64,000 nucleotides of DNA from Legionella fallonii LLAP-10 (GCF_000953135.1 NZ_LN614827.1:1145001-1209000), one strand, 5' to 3'. Positions 9,316 to 18,805 are shown, counted from the stretch's first letter. The notes: a model not told the origin generated them from the sequence alone. Made by a program: numbers and translations.

Positions 9316-10123
9316 ACAAGAAGAGCATATTGATAGTCACCGATGGGTTGTATCCTATGCGGATTTTATTACCCTTCTATTTGCCTTTTTCGTGGTGATG
9401 TATGCTATTTCTTCGGTTAACGTATCTAAATACCGTTCACTTTCAGATGGAATGAAATCAGCATTTAATAAAAAAGATCAAAATAAAGCGACTGAATCAA
9501 CTGATAAAAAAGCTGATGGTCCCAACGATAAAAAGACCAGTGGTAAGTATAGAGATGGTCTTGATGATCTAAATAAGTCACTGTCTGAACTAGAGAGTGG
9601 TGATTTTAAAATTAGCCGGCAAGAAGGTTGGATCGAGATGGATATTAAAGCCGGTTCTATGTTTGCCAACGGAACGGCTGATTTAACCCCCGAAGCATTG
9701 GTGAAACTAATGCAACTTGCTGCTAAAGTAAAAGATCTTCCTTATCCTATTGTGGTTGAGGGTTATACAGATGATGTACCTATAGAAACCCCTCAATTTC
9801 CATCGAATTGGGAGTTATCAGCAACCCGAGCAGCTACTGTTGCTCGTATTTTAAACAGTTATGGAATCTCTAATGATCGCCTTTTAGTGACTGGATATGG
9901 AGATCAGTACCCTATTGCAGATAACTCGACTGAAGAAGGACGAAGCCAGAATCGACGGGTAGATATAATTATTGCTAAAAATAGGGGGGTTGATAGATTG
10001 ACTAATCCTGAAATGGGCCAGCCACATAATGTGATGTTCAATGTAGGTCCAGCAGTAGACCCAATAGTAGTTCCTAAAGCAGCAACAAACCAACAAGATC
10101 CGGTTAAAAAGGAAAATAAATGA
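9296..10123 (+). CDS. motD: Flagellar stator protein, MotB family (MotD-type)
   Basis: This is the partner stator subunit with one N-terminal membrane helix and a C-terminal OmpA-type peptidoglycan-binding domain. The helix contains the proton-carrying aspartate in SYADFITLLFAFFVVMYAIS. The OmpA-like domain shows VVEGYTDDVPIETPQFPSNW, ELSATRAATVARIL and EEGRSQNRRVDIII. ATG 9296 was preferred over an upstream TTG because it gives the family start MRSRRNKQEEH; no strong ribosome-binding site distinguishes them. A lysine/aspartate-rich linker of about 55 residues lies between helix and domain. It overlaps motC by 20 bases and the next gene by four. Confidence 0.92.
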   Translation: MRSRRNKQEEHIDSHRWVVSYADFITLLFAFFVVMYAISSVNVSKYRSLSDGMKSAFNKKDQNKATESTDKKADGPNDKKTSGKYRDGLDDLNKSLSELESGDFKISRQEGWIEMDIKAGSMFANGTADLTPEALVKLMQLAAKVKDLPYPIVVEGYTDDVPIETPQFPSNWELSATRAATVARILNSYGISNDRLLVTGYGDQYPIADNSTEEGRSQNRRVDIIIAKNRGVDRLTNPEMGQPHNVMFNVGPAVDPIVVPKAATNQQDPVKKENK

Positions 10124-10515
10124 TAAATATCGTTCTGTTCTTTAATGTCATTATTTTTTTATGCATAGGCAGTTTTTTATTAAGTCATAGAAAACAATTA
10201 ATTGTTTTACGAGAAAATATGAACTCATTAGAACAATCTATGGCGCAGATTGTAAAAGATCATCCAATCCTCGTTAGCGCTGATTTATTATTTGCCAAAC
10301 AATTAAGAGAAATTAATGCGCAGTTAATTAGTATGGATAATCAACTACAGGATTTAGAAAATAAACGTGATAATGATGGCGGCTATCAGCATGCATTGAG
10401 GATATTGGAAATGGGGGGCGATAGAGATGAAATTATTTCCAGTTGCCACTTATCTAATGCAGAAGCCGAGTTGTTAATGAATTTGCAAGCGTATCGATCT
10501 GCTTTAAAAGTATAA
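10120..10515 (+). CDS. DUF2802-like membrane-anchored small protein in flagellar operon
   Basis: The product is 131 residues with one N-terminal membrane helix (about residues 3-22) and a long charged helix likely to form a coiled coil (about 35-85). The C-terminus, HALRILEMGGDRDEIISSCHLSNAEAELLMNL, resembles the helix-turn-helix-like end of DUF2802 proteins that sit next to chemotaxis/flagellar genes. The function of that family is unknown. The start overlaps the motD stop (ATGA), so it is translationally coupled to the stator pair and a role in motility or stator control is an inference from position. Confidence 0.75.
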   Translation: MINIVLFFNVIIFLCIGSFLLSHRKQLIVLRENMNSLEQSMAQIVKDHPILVSADLLFAKQLREINAQLISMDNQLQDLENKRDNDGGYQHALRILEMGGDRDEIISSCHLSNAEAELLMNLQAYRSALKV

Positions 10516-10623
10516 TTATTTATACAGTCTAATTGTACTCGCTCTAGTGGCTTTGCCTCTTATCTTCGTAGAAGCCGCGCCTTAGCCTAAATCGAAATAA
10601 TGCGCTTTAACGCGCAGCAATGT

Positions 10624-10643
10624 AGGGTAATTTGTTGCCCGAC
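10624..10643. repeat. Dispersed GGGCAA/TTGCCC palindrome
   Basis: The 285-base gap between the flagellar operon and prfB holds one recognisable item: the imperfect palindrome AGGGTAATTTGTTGCCCGAC. Related copies lie near 19365, 31052, 31209, 37564 and 59319, all outside genes. No gene or convincing terminator was seen in the rest of the gap. Confidence 0.5.
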
Positions 10644-10800
10644 ATTGACATAATTATTCTTCCCCTATGTTTCACTTTATAAATATAGATATTCAATTTG
10701 TCTTGTATTTAGCGATAACAAATTATTTACTATAGCTAGAAAGAGACTTTCACTGTAAAATCCTATCCTTATTTTTGTATTATTTTGGTAAGAGACATTC

Positions 10801-11911
10801 ATGTTAGAAGTGAATCAGATAAATCTTAATTTAATTGACTTAGGGCAGCGTATTGAATCCCTTAGGGGGTATCTTTGACTTTGAAGGGAAAAGTGAGCGC
10901 CTGGAAGAAGTCACCCGTGAATTAGAATCATCGACTATTTGGGATAATCCTGAGCAAGCACAAGCCTTGGGGCGTGAGCGCACTCAACTCGAAGCAATAG
11001 TGGTTACTTTGACGCAATTGCATCAATCCATTATTGATTTAACAGAGCTTTTTGAACTTGCTAAAGAAGAAAATGACGAGCAGACGATCGCTGATGTTGG
11101 CGAAGAATTAAACTCTGTCGAGGGACAAGTTGCTGGATTAGAGTTTCGTCGCATGTTTTCTGGCAAAATGGATGATTGTAGTGCTTACCTTGATATTCAA
11201 TCCGGTTCAGGTGGAACTGAAGCTCAAGATTGGGCTGAGATGATTCTACGAATGTATCTGCGTTGGGGAGAGCAGCATGGTTTTACCACAGAGTTGATTG
11301 AATGCTCTCCTGGTGAAGTCGCAGGGATTAAAAGTGCTACTATTCACTTCACCGGTGAATATGCTTTTGGATGGTTGCGTACCGAGACAGGGGTTCATCG
11401 TTTAGTACGAAAATCTCCTTTTGATTCAGGCAATAGACGCCATACTTCTTTTGCAGCTGTGTTTGTTTCGCCTGAAGTGGATGATGATATAGAAATAGAA
11501 ATCAATCCAGCTGATTTGCGTATCGATACCTATAGGGCATCTGGTGCAGGAGGACAGCACGTTAACAGAACTGATTCTGCTGTGCGTATAACCCATGAGC
11601 CTAGTGGTATAGTAGTTCAATGTCAGAATGATAGAAGCCAGCATAAGAACAAAGATCAAGCAATGAAGCAACTGCGAGCCAAGTTATATGAATTGGAAAT
11701 GCAGAAGAAAAATGCAGAGCAGCAAGCTTTGGAAGCATCTAAATCAGACATAGGATGGGGATCGCAAATTCGCTCTTATGTTTTAGATCAATCACGTATT
11801 AAAGATTTGCGCACTGGAGTTGAAACGAGTAATACCCAGGCGGTATTAGATGGCGCATTAGATCAATTTATTGAAGCCAGTTTAAAGGCAGGAGTAGGAC
11901 AGCATGACTGA
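10801..11911 (+). CDS. prfB: Peptide chain release factor 2 (programmed +1 frameshift)
   Basis: RF2 recognises UGA and UAA stop codons and triggers peptide release. The gene starts at ATG 10801 ([10 protein letters not shown]). It reads 25 codons to an in-frame TGA at 10876-10878 and continues in the +1 frame from GAC at 10877 as [12 protein letters not shown]. The rest has the SPF-type anticodon-mimic [18 protein letters not shown] and the catalytic GGQ in [19 protein letters not shown]. The full product is about 369 residues, normal for RF2. The 3' end overlaps lysS by eight bases, the classic prfB-lysS pairing. Reading only the downstream frame gives a false TTG start at 10853. Confidence 0.97.
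10864..10879 (+). promoter_or_regulatory. prfB recoding site (autoregulatory +1 frameshift)
   Basis: The sequence AGGGGGTATCTTTGAC contains the internal Shine-Dalgarno-like AGGGGG, a short spacer, the slippery CTT codon and TGA followed by C. This is the canonical bacterial arrangement. When RF2 is scarce the ribosome pauses at UGA and slips +1, so RF2 controls its own synthesis. The arrangement is seen directly; the mechanism is established for this family. Confidence 0.96.
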
Positions 11912-13388
11912 AGAACATTTAGATGAAAGTGAAGTATACCATATTCGCAAACAGAAATTAGCCGAATTACGTACTGACGGTTTTAATTTTCCCAATCAAT
12001 TTCGTCGCGAACATTTAGCTGACAAATTAATGGAACAATATGCTGATATTGAAAAAGAGACTTTAGCTCAGCAACAAGTGAAGGTCGCTGTTGCGGGACG
12101 TATCGTTCTAAGGCGTATTATGGGTAAGGCCAGTTTCTTCCATATCCAAGATGTCTCTGGGCGTATGCAGGTTTATATTCGTGCCAATGATCTTCCTGAA
12201 GTATATGAGCAATTTAAGCATTGGGATTTAGGCGATATCGTTGGTGTTAAAGGGGAACTCTTTAAAACGAATACTGGTGAGTTGACTGTAAATGCCGAAC
12301 ACGTTGAATTATTAACGAAATCGTTAAGACCCTTGCCTGATAAGTTCCATGGTTTGGCCGATCAAGAAATGAAATATCGCAAACGCTATGTTGATTTGAT
12401 TGCTAATGAAGAAAGCAGACAGACCTTTTTAGTACGCTCTCGTCTGATTCAGGCTGTAAGACAATTCATGGACAAAAATCATTATCTAGAAGTAGAAACC
12501 CCCATGATGCACCCCATTCCAGGAGGAGCTGTAGCACGTCCTTTCATTACGCATCATAATACACTGGATATGACACTTTATTTGCGTATCGCTCCAGAGC
12601 TTTATTTGAAACGCTTGGTAGTTGGTGGTTTTGAACGCGTCTATGAGATTAATCGTAATTTCCGTAATGAGGGAATTTCTACGCGGCATAACCCTGAATT
12701 TACTATGATTGAATTCTACCAGGCTTATGCTGACTATAAAGATTTAATCGTTTTTACAGAACAGTTATTACGCCATTTATGCGATGCGGTTTTAGGTACT
12801 AGAGAAGTAGAATACCAAGGCCAATTTATTGATTTTAATAAACCTTTTATGCAAATGAGCGTTAAAGAAGCGATATTAAAATACCATCCTCAAATTAGTG
12901 CTCAGCAATTGGAGACAGCAGAGGAATGTAAAGCCTTGTTGGACAATTTAAAATTGCCTTATCAAATAACAGATGGCTTGGGTAAATTACAGATGACTAT
13001 TTTTGAAGAAACAGTAGAGCATCAATTATTCCAACCTACATTTATTACAGAATATCCGACGGAAATTTCTCCTTTAGCAAGACGAAGTGATTCAAATCCT
13101 GAAGTTACTGATAGATTTGAATTTTTTATCGCAGGGCGTGAAATTGCCAACGGTTTCTCTGAGTTGAATGATGCCGAAGATCAGGCGGAGCGTTTTTATA
13201 AACAAGTAGCCGAAAAGGATGCTGGAGATATGGAGGCTATGCATTTTGATAGTGACTATATCGAGGCATTGGAATATGGATTACCTCCAACAGCTGGTGA
13301 GGGAATAGGTATTGATAGATTAGTGATGTTGTTTACTAATTCACAATCTATTCGTGATGTAATTTTGTTCCCACAATTAAGACAATAA
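11904..13388 (+). CDS. lysS: Lysyl-tRNA synthetase, class II
   Basis: LysRS charges tRNA-Lys. The 494-residue protein has an N-terminal OB-fold anticodon-binding domain (about residues 60-165: [21 protein letters not shown]). The class II catalytic core shows motif 2 as [20 protein letters not shown] and motif 3 as [14 protein letters not shown] followed by [12 protein letters not shown]. The length is normal for the bacterial form. ATG 11904 overlaps the prfB end. Confidence 0.97.
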   Translation: MTEEHLDESEVYHIRKQKLAELRTDGFNFPNQFRREHLADKLMEQYADIEKETLAQQQVKVAVAGRIVLRRIMGKASFFHIQDVSGRMQVYIRANDLPEVYEQFKHWDLGDIVGVKGELFKTNTGELTVNAEHVELLTKSLRPLPDKFHGLADQEMKYRKRYVDLIANEESRQTFLVRSRLIQAVRQFMDKNHYLEVETPMMHPIPGGAVARPFITHHNTLDMTLYLRIAPELYLKRLVVGGFERVYEINRNFRNEGISTRHNPEFTMIEFYQAYADYKDLIVFTEQLLRHLCDAVLGTREVEYQGQFIDFNKPFMQMSVKEAILKYHPQISAQQLETAEECKALLDNLKLPYQITDGLGKLQMTIFEETVEHQLFQPTFITEYPTEISPLARRSDSNPEVTDRFEFFIAGREIANGFSELNDAEDQAERFYKQVAEKDAGDMEAMHFDSDYIEALEYGLPPTAGEGIGIDRLVMLFTNSQSIRDVILFPQLRQ

Positions 13389-13919
13389 TAGGGCTTATTA
13401 CGATTATTAAATTAAGAGTGCGGTGCTCAGAGGACGTTGTTAAGAAGCAATTATTCCTTATGGGATAATTATGAGCCGTTCGGGCTGAGGCGGAGCGAAA
13501 CTCCGCCTCGAAGCCTCGTATCAGAATTGGCAAGGCCTTTCGAGACTTCGGACAGGCTTCGAGACAGCGCTAAAGCGCTTCCTCAGCCCGAACGGATCGA
13601 TGGAGCGTATGGAAAGTCTCTTAACCTCACAGTCATGAACCAATGGCTCAGCCTACTTTTAATTTGCATTTGTTTCATTATTCTCCAATGTGGAGAAGGC
13701 ATTATAAGTGGAATAATACTGCACTGACACGAAAACTCGCCTCGCCCGTGAGGATTCGAAATATCTTAACTTAATGGCAGTGAGGGCTAGGGATAAGGTA
13801 TTAGATAGGTCTTTGTTCCTTAATCTGATCTCTGGATAAACAATAGGACTTAGGTAAAAACGATTGATGCCAGAGACTCTAATTCGTTGCAACTCCTAAA
13901 TAATTTTACTAGGTGATTT
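13389..13919. other. Intergenic region between lysS and a membrane-protein gene
   Basis: This 531-base gap carries a REP/MITE-like element (13476-13595, listed separately). It also holds a short direct echo CTCCAATGTGGAGAAGG near 13683 that forms a small hairpin. No convincing coding region or terminator was recognised; short open frames here lack ribosome-binding sites. Confidence 0.6.
13476..13595. repeat. 120-bp palindromic element with perfect 15-bp inverted ends
   Basis: The ends CCGTTCGGGCTGAGG (13476-13490) and CCTCAGCCCGAACGG (13581-13595) are exact reverse complements. Inside are nested palindromes (GGAGCGAAACTCC; AGCGCTAAAGCGCT) and the GGCTTCGAGAC type of sequence common in bacterial REP elements. 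No coding capacity is visible. It is probably a REP/BIME or small MITE. Confidence 0.75.
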
Positions 13920-15035
13920 ATGTTAGTTCGTCTGATTCAAAAGCTTGCTTTGTATACTAAGGAAGTACAGGATACGGTATTATTTGGTTTAATGTCTGAT
14001 TCTCAACTTTTTTCGGCACTTAGTGCTTCTCCCATACTTTATACCATGCTGCCATTTATCGGAATATTAATGACGATAACGGCTATAATCAATGGTTATC
14101 ACTTAGCCAAAGCAAGCAATAAGAATTTTGATCAGTGGTTTAACTTTATCACTTCTGTAGGCTGCGCGATATTAGCTAGTATTTCACTTTATGGTGCTGC
14201 ATTAGCCGCAATCTATGATTTTACCTTTGTAGCGGGGCCGTGGTTTTTCTTTGGTAGTTCTGCGTTAGCATTCATGCATCAATCGGTGATGTTTGGTCTT
14301 AATCTTTATAGGGCTTATGAGTCATTGTCCGGATCTGCTCAACGCATGCATTATGTGCAGGCTGCTTTAAATAACCTATTTATGATGGGATTGTTAACTG
14401 CCGTGATTGGGGCTGTTACTTTTGTAATGCTTTTCCCTGCGGTTGCTCCAGCATTAGGCTCTGTTTTTGCTTTGACTGCTGTAGCTTTTACTCTCCTGGA
14501 TATTGCTTGGAGAGTTATTCCTCATAATTGGAAACTGTTTATAAAAGGATTACTTTTTTTAGGAAAGCCAGAGTCAACACTACCTCAAGCTGAAGTAGCT
14601 AATGCCCCTGAGTTAGTGAGTACATTAGATAGCAATGTCAATAATGAAGCACAGCATCATAGATTATTTACTCGCCCTGATTATAGTGCTGCGGTAAGAG
14701 AGATGACAAAGGAGAAGGGGAAAGAATATCTTCATCAAGTCATTATACGGAAGATAGCTGTTTTAGATAATCCTTCTGTGCCGCAGACTGATAAAACTCG
14801 CCAAAAGGTAGACTGTCTTTCGGTAATAGAGCGGGCTTTAGAGAGTCATACAAAAATAGATAAAGCCGATTTATTAGAAAAATATCCTTTGGTATTCCAA
14901 AATTTTTGGTCAGAAAAAAGTGATGTAGAGCAAATACTTGATGCAGCTAAGTTAGTTATTGCTAAGTTCGAACAACGCAATATGGTTGTTGATGTGCCCG
15001 TTGTTGAGTTGGATGCAGCTGTTTGTAGATTGTGA
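13920..15035 (+). CDS. Hypothetical multi-pass membrane protein with charged C-terminal domain
   Basis: I do not recognise this 371-residue protein. Residues about 1-35 are amphipathic. Hydrophobic segments lie near 40-60, 78-100, 105-125, 155-180 and 182-200, with conserved-looking short loops (HLAKASNKNFDQWFN, LNLYRAYESLSGSAQRMHY). After residue 215 the protein is soluble and charged, about 150 residues. The start ATG has AGGTGA six to nine bases upstream. It stands alone between two repeat-rich gaps. Size, architecture and setting resemble Legionella accessory membrane proteins or translocated effectors, but no secretion signal is obvious, so the role is open. Confidence 0.75.
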   Translation: MLVRLIQKLALYTKEVQDTVLFGLMSDSQLFSALSASPILYTMLPFIGILMTITAIINGYHLAKASNKNFDQWFNFITSVGCAILASISLYGAALAAIYDFTFVAGPWFFFGSSALAFMHQSVMFGLNLYRAYESLSGSAQRMHYVQAALNNLFMMGLLTAVIGAVTFVMLFPAVAPALGSVFALTAVAFTLLDIAWRVIPHNWKLFIKGLLFLGKPESTLPQAEVANAPELVSTLDSNVNNEAQHHRLFTRPDYSAAVREMTKEKGKEYLHQVIIRKIAVLDNPSVPQTDKTRQKVDCLSVIERALESHTKIDKADLLEKYPLVFQNFWSEKSDVEQILDAAKLVIAKFEQRNMVVDVPVVELDAAVCRL

Positions 15036-15396
15036 GTGTTTCATAATGGTCTTAAAGGTTTCATTGATACTCGTAGCAGTCAGGCTAATGGATCTTAACC
15101 GTTTATGAGGAGCTATATTTTGCGGATGTTAAGCGAAACGCTCGTCGAGTTTAGCTAGATTCGAATTGCCGACAAAGCCGGCATCCATCAATCTTTCAGC
15201 ATCCTATGGATACCGGCTTTCGCCGGTAATTCATCTAAAAAAGGCCTTGTTTCAAATTTGTTGTGGTGGAGAAAGGGCGATTTAGTGGGCGTGACGAATA
15301 AAAACAGTCGCTCCATCAAACCCAAGAGCCCAACCGTAATAGCTGAGCTATTACGTGTCGTGCTGTTTGCTTGTGATAAGACAATATACGGTTTTA
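15036..15396. other. Intergenic region with REP-like hairpin
   Basis: This 361-base convergent gap separates the + strand membrane protein from the - strand J-domain gene. It holds one imperfect inverted repeat: AAAGCCGGCATCCAT at 15174-15188 pairs with ATGGATACCGGCTTT at 15206-15220 with one mismatch. It is followed by another GCCGG, a form typical of REP sequences and possibly a bidirectional terminator. No gene was seen. Confidence 0.6.
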
Positions 15397-18051
15397 TCAC
15401 AAAGTGAATAATTGGCGATCTACTTCTTCAACCAATTTTATTGATTCAGCTCGTTCTTGTTTAAAGAAGTTACTCGCTTGCCCAAAGGAAACCACTTGGA
15501 TGATTACATTAGCAATTGTTTTTAATAGATTGGTTAGATAAGTACCCCAACCTAAATCTCTTTCAAGCACAGGTCTTGTTTCTTCGATTGCGGTTTGACA
15601 GGCGAGTTTAAAGTCTTTAGCGGCTTCATCAATATTCATATCTAGATTATTAAGACTAGCGAGGTAGCTGATCTTGGCATCTTCTAATGCAATTAATAGA
15701 CACTCAGCAGCATTTTGAGCTTCTTTAAAGTGATGTTGATCGATACCACCAATTTCTTGTGTTAGATCACCAAGGATCTTATTAATTCTTTGCTTTTCTG
15801 AGCTTATAATGTTTTGGCGAGTCTGCACGCGTTGCTGTTCGAGTTTAGCTCGGCGCTGCTCATCATCGATTCGTTGCTTTTCTTCTTGAGCTTTGTTCTG
15901 CTCATCAGCGATTCGTTGCTTTTCTTTTTGAGCTTTGCGTTGCTCTTCAGCGATTCGTTGCTTTTCTTCTTGAGCTTTGCGTTGCTCTTCAGAGGGGCGT
16001 TGTTTTTCTTGAGCTTTGCGTTGCTCATCAGCGAGTCGTTGTTTTTCTTCTTGAGCTTTGCGTTGCTCATCAGCGAGTCGTTGTTTTTCTTCTTGAGCTT
16101 TGCGTTGCTCATCAGCGAGTCGTTGTTTTTCTTCTTGAGCTTTGCGTTGCTCATCAGCGAGTCGTTGTTTTTCTTCTTGAGCTTTGCGTTGCTCATCAGC
16201 GAGTCGTTGTTTTTCTTCTTGAGCTTTGCGTTGTTCATCAGCGAGTCGTTGTTTTTCTTCTTGAGCTTTGCGTTGCTCATCAGCGAGTCGTTGTTTTTCT
16301 TCTTGAGCTTTGCGTTGTTCATCAGCGAGTCGTTGTTTTTCTTCTTGAGCTTTGCGTTGTTCATCAGCGAGTCGTTGTTTTTCTTCTTGAGCTTTACTCT
16401 GTTCTTCCGCCAGGCGTTGTTGTTCGAGTTGTGCTTTGAGCTGTTCTTCTAAATGTTGCTGTTCGAGCTCATTTTTATGCTGATTCAGAAGATCATAATA
16501 AGCAAAAATTATGTTCTCTTTCTGGTCTTCATTTATATTGTTAAATAATGCTTCAGGAACACAGCTGTAATCCTTCTGCGATAATTGAATGACTAGATTG
16601 GTAATAGCTTCTAAACCTTGTTGATTACATTGAAAATTCTGGTAATAAATTACTCCCTGAGCTCTTTGATAAGTGAACTCAATATAATTCTTATACTGAT
16701 TTAAGATATCTAAATAAGCAAAAGTTACATCTCTTCTCTGGTTTTCATCTAGATCTTCCATCAGTTGTCGAGGAACATTGCTATAATTACCCGATGACAA
16801 TTTAGGTATTAGATGAGTAATAATTGCCAAACTTTGCCTATCGCATTGAAAATTCTGTTGGTTAATTACATCTAGAGCCTTTTGAAAAAGAGCTTCAATA
16901 TAATTCTTATGCTGATTTAAGCAATCTAAATAAGCACCGATCACTGATGATTTTGAGTGTTCTTCGAATAATGAGGGGGGGATGCTTCCATAATCACCTA
17001 CATTTATTTGATTGATTTGGCTATTAATGATAACTAAACCCTGCTGAGTGCATGGAAAATTTTGTTGTGAAATTACGTGATGGACTGTTTGATAAAGAAA
17101 TTCAATATAATTTTTACGCTGATTTAAGCAATCTAAATAAGCACCGGTCACTGATAATTTTGAGTTTTCTTCGGTAATATTTTGAAATAATGAAGGGGGT
17201 ATGCTTCCATAATTACCTTCATTTATTTCATTGATTAGGCTATTAATGGCTACTAAACCCTGCTGAGTGTCTGAAAAATGTTGTTGTGAAATTACGTCAT
17301 GAGCTCTTTGATATAAAAATTCAATCCAGTTTTTATTTTGATTTAATACATCATAATAAGCAACGATATAGTTTTGGTGTTTCGCGTCATCTACATCGGC
17401 AAATAGTTCTTTAGGGACTCCACTGTGATTATTCTGTGATAATTGATCCATTAATGTAGAAATAATCATCAATCCTTTCTGATTAGGCTGAATATTTTGT
17501 TGCGCAAATACTAATCTAGCCCTTTTGATTACCGTAATAATGTCCTCCTGTTGTCCTTCAAAGAATGCGAGACAGCGGTCTTTCGCTTCTTGAGACAAAG
17601 AACCGGTATATTGATAAAAAGGATTACCAGTAGACGGTAACTTGATTGAATCTATGGCTTTTTGGACGTTATCTAATCCCAAAAGGTTATAAGAAAAGTT
17701 TATAAAGAGTGCTGAATAAATTTGTTGTGCTACGTTGGCGTTTGTTTTACTTACATCTACTATTTGCTCTTTAATGTATTTTTTTAAAAAATCATCAAAT
17801 TGATCTTCATTAAAATGAACGTCAATCTGAGGGTAATTAGATATGTAATATTGACGATATTTAAGATCTGTCAATACTTGGTATATCGTTGATATCATTT
17901 TAAATTTTTCTGTTAACTTTTCATCGCCACCATTTGTATCTGGATGATATTTGGGAGCCAACTTTTTATAGGCTTTTTTGATATCATTTAACAACTCTCC
18001 GTCAGTGGCGAATTTAGTTTTTTGAATCCCTAATATCTCTAGAAGTTTCAT
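15397..18051 (-). CDS. J-domain / repeat / coiled-coil protein, candidate Dot/Icm effector
   Basis: This 884-residue protein has four parts. Residues 1-70 form a J domain with the Hsp70-stimulating HPD at 36-38 (KYHPDTNGG). About 165-520 hold roughly five repeats of about 75 residues, each with a pattern like VISQQ-F...QQGL..I..LI and Y-SIPPSLF...AYLD-LNQ-KNYIE. About 525-740 is a highly charged coiled coil built on the 14-residue unit KAQEEKQRLADEQR. The last 110 residues form a module ending in GWGTYLTNLLK and a hydrophobic stretch. That module recurs in the 792-residue protein at 26259-28637. The start has AAGGAG upstream. It is monocistronic. A J domain plus this architecture suggests a protein that recruits host Hsp70; translocation is inferred, not shown. 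Confidence 0.85.
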   Translation of the reverse strand: MKLLEILGIQKTKFATDGELLNDIKKAYKKLAPKYHPDTNGGDEKLTEKFKMISTIYQVLTDLKYRQYYISNYPQIDVHFNEDQFDDFLKKYIKEQIVDVSKTNANVAQQIYSALFINFSYNLLGLDNVQKAIDSIKLPSTGNPFYQYTGSLSQEAKDRCLAFFEGQQEDIITVIKRARLVFAQQNIQPNQKGLMIISTLMDQLSQNNHSGVPKELFADVDDAKHQNYIVAYYDVLNQNKNWIEFLYQRAHDVISQQHFSDTQQGLVAINSLINEINEGNYGSIPPSLFQNITEENSKLSVTGAYLDCLNQRKNYIEFLYQTVHHVISQQNFPCTQQGLVIINSQINQINVGDYGSIPPSLFEEHSKSSVIGAYLDCLNQHKNYIEALFQKALDVINQQNFQCDRQSLAIITHLIPKLSSGNYSNVPRQLMEDLDENQRRDVTFAYLDILNQYKNYIEFTYQRAQGVIYYQNFQCNQQGLEAITNLVIQLSQKDYSCVPEALFNNINEDQKENIIFAYYDLLNQHKNELEQQHLEEQLKAQLEQQRLAEEQSKAQEEKQRLADEQRKAQEEKQRLADEQRKAQEEKQRLADEQRKAQEEKQRLADEQRKAQEEKQRLADEQRKAQEEKQRLADEQRKAQEEKQRLADEQRKAQEEKQRLADEQRKAQEEKQRLADEQRKAQEKQRPSEEQRKAQEEKQRIAEEQRKAQKEKQRIADEQNKAQEEKQRIDDEQRRAKLEQQRVQTRQNIISSEKQRINKILGDLTQEIGGIDQHHFKEAQNAAECLLIALEDAKISYLASLNNLDMNIDEAAKDFKLACQTAIEETRPVLERDLGWGTYLTNLLKTIANVIIQVVSFGQASNFFKQERAESIKLVEEVDRQLFTL
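16019..16396 (-). repeat. Nine near-identical 42-bp tandem repeats inside a coding region
   Basis: On the - strand each 42-bp unit encodes KAQEEKQRLADEQR, exactly two heptads, so repeat-number change keeps the coiled-coil register. Nine units are almost identical at DNA level, differing mainly at one C/T position. Degenerate units continue on both sides (about 15840-16018 and 16397-16470). The homogeneity implies recent expansion or ongoing gene conversion. The region makes false long open frames on both strands. Confidence 0.95.
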
Positions 18052-18298
18052 TATAATGGCTCCTTAGTCAACGCAATGCGACTCAGTGTATAGCATAAAT
18101 ATTAAGAAAATATTAAATGTTAGTTTGGAACTAGAAGTGCCTTCTATACAATAACTGAGGTCATAATATTTAATGCTGAAAATACGAATTGGTCTGTGGA
18201 GGGGCCATCCATTAAAGGCTATTTTTATTTATTTAAGCCAATAGAGGCGAGCAATAGAACCTGATTGGTGTTAATGCACCAACCAGGCTTCTGTATGG

Positions 18299-18805
18299 TT
18301 ATCTATGTCCGTGAAAATGGGAGTGTCCCCCTACATGAGCGTCACTATGTCCATGAACATGACCGTTATCATTATGTCCATGATAATGGTTGCCACCAAT
18401 ACCACTATCATAGTGATGGTGGTGATGGTTATATCCATCGGTGGTAACAACAGGTGTAAATATCGGATAAGAACCCCAACCTGAGCGGTAGCCAGGTGTA
18501 GTGACCGTTGTATAGGTACTGTTCGCTCCACAGGAAAATAGGAAAGGTAATGCACAAATAGCACCGATGAGGAATAATGCACCAAAAATAGGGGCAAGAA
18601 TAGGAAGTAGAGGGGTTGCTGCTGTTGCTGTTGCTGCTAGAGCAAAAGCTGCCTGGGCTGTTAAGGCTGTTGCGGCGGCTTTGCTCGCTATAGCGGCTAT
18701 GGTTCCCGCCGTGAGTAGAGCTGCTGCAGTTAATGCTCCTAAGCACCCGAATATAAAATAGTAATTTGTTCCAGTATCTTCTGTTTTATCGGTTTTCGTT
18801 TTCAT
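18299..18805 (-). CDS. Small membrane protein with histidine-rich tail
   Basis: The product is 168 residues and not recognised by family. Two hydrophobic alanine-rich segments lie at about 16-42 and 62-90. A short Ser/Thr/Tyr-rich stretch follows, then a tail (about 118-168) dominated by His, Gly, Asp and Asn (YNHHHHHYDS, NHYHGHNDNGHVHGHSD). The tail looks able to bind zinc, nickel or copper, as in histidine-rich metal-handling proteins. The start ATG has a weak GGGGT element. It is monocistronic, facing away from the preceding gene. Metal binding is inferred from composition alone. Confidence 0.65.
   Translation of the reverse strand: MKTKTDKTEDTGTNYYFIFGCLGALTAAALLTAGTIAAIASKAAATALTAQAAFALAATATAATPLLPILAPIFGALFLIGAICALPFLFSCGANSTYTTVTTPGYRSGWGSYPIFTPVVTTDGYNHHHHHYDSGIGGNHYHGHNDNGHVHGHSDAHVGGHSHFHGHR

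Noticed and set aside
13437-13727. 96-codon frame after lysS
   Set aside because: It spans the palindromic element and has no ribosome-binding site.
16019-16396. The 42-bp tandem units as a CRISPR array
   Set aside because: The units are directly adjacent, in frame, and encode a heptad coiled coil with no spacers.
15804-16452. Long open frames on both strands across the J-domain gene's repeat array (186 and 212 codons)
   Set aside because: They arise because a 42-bp repeat has no stops in several frames. They have no ribosome-binding site, and the - strand 884-residue frame explains the region.
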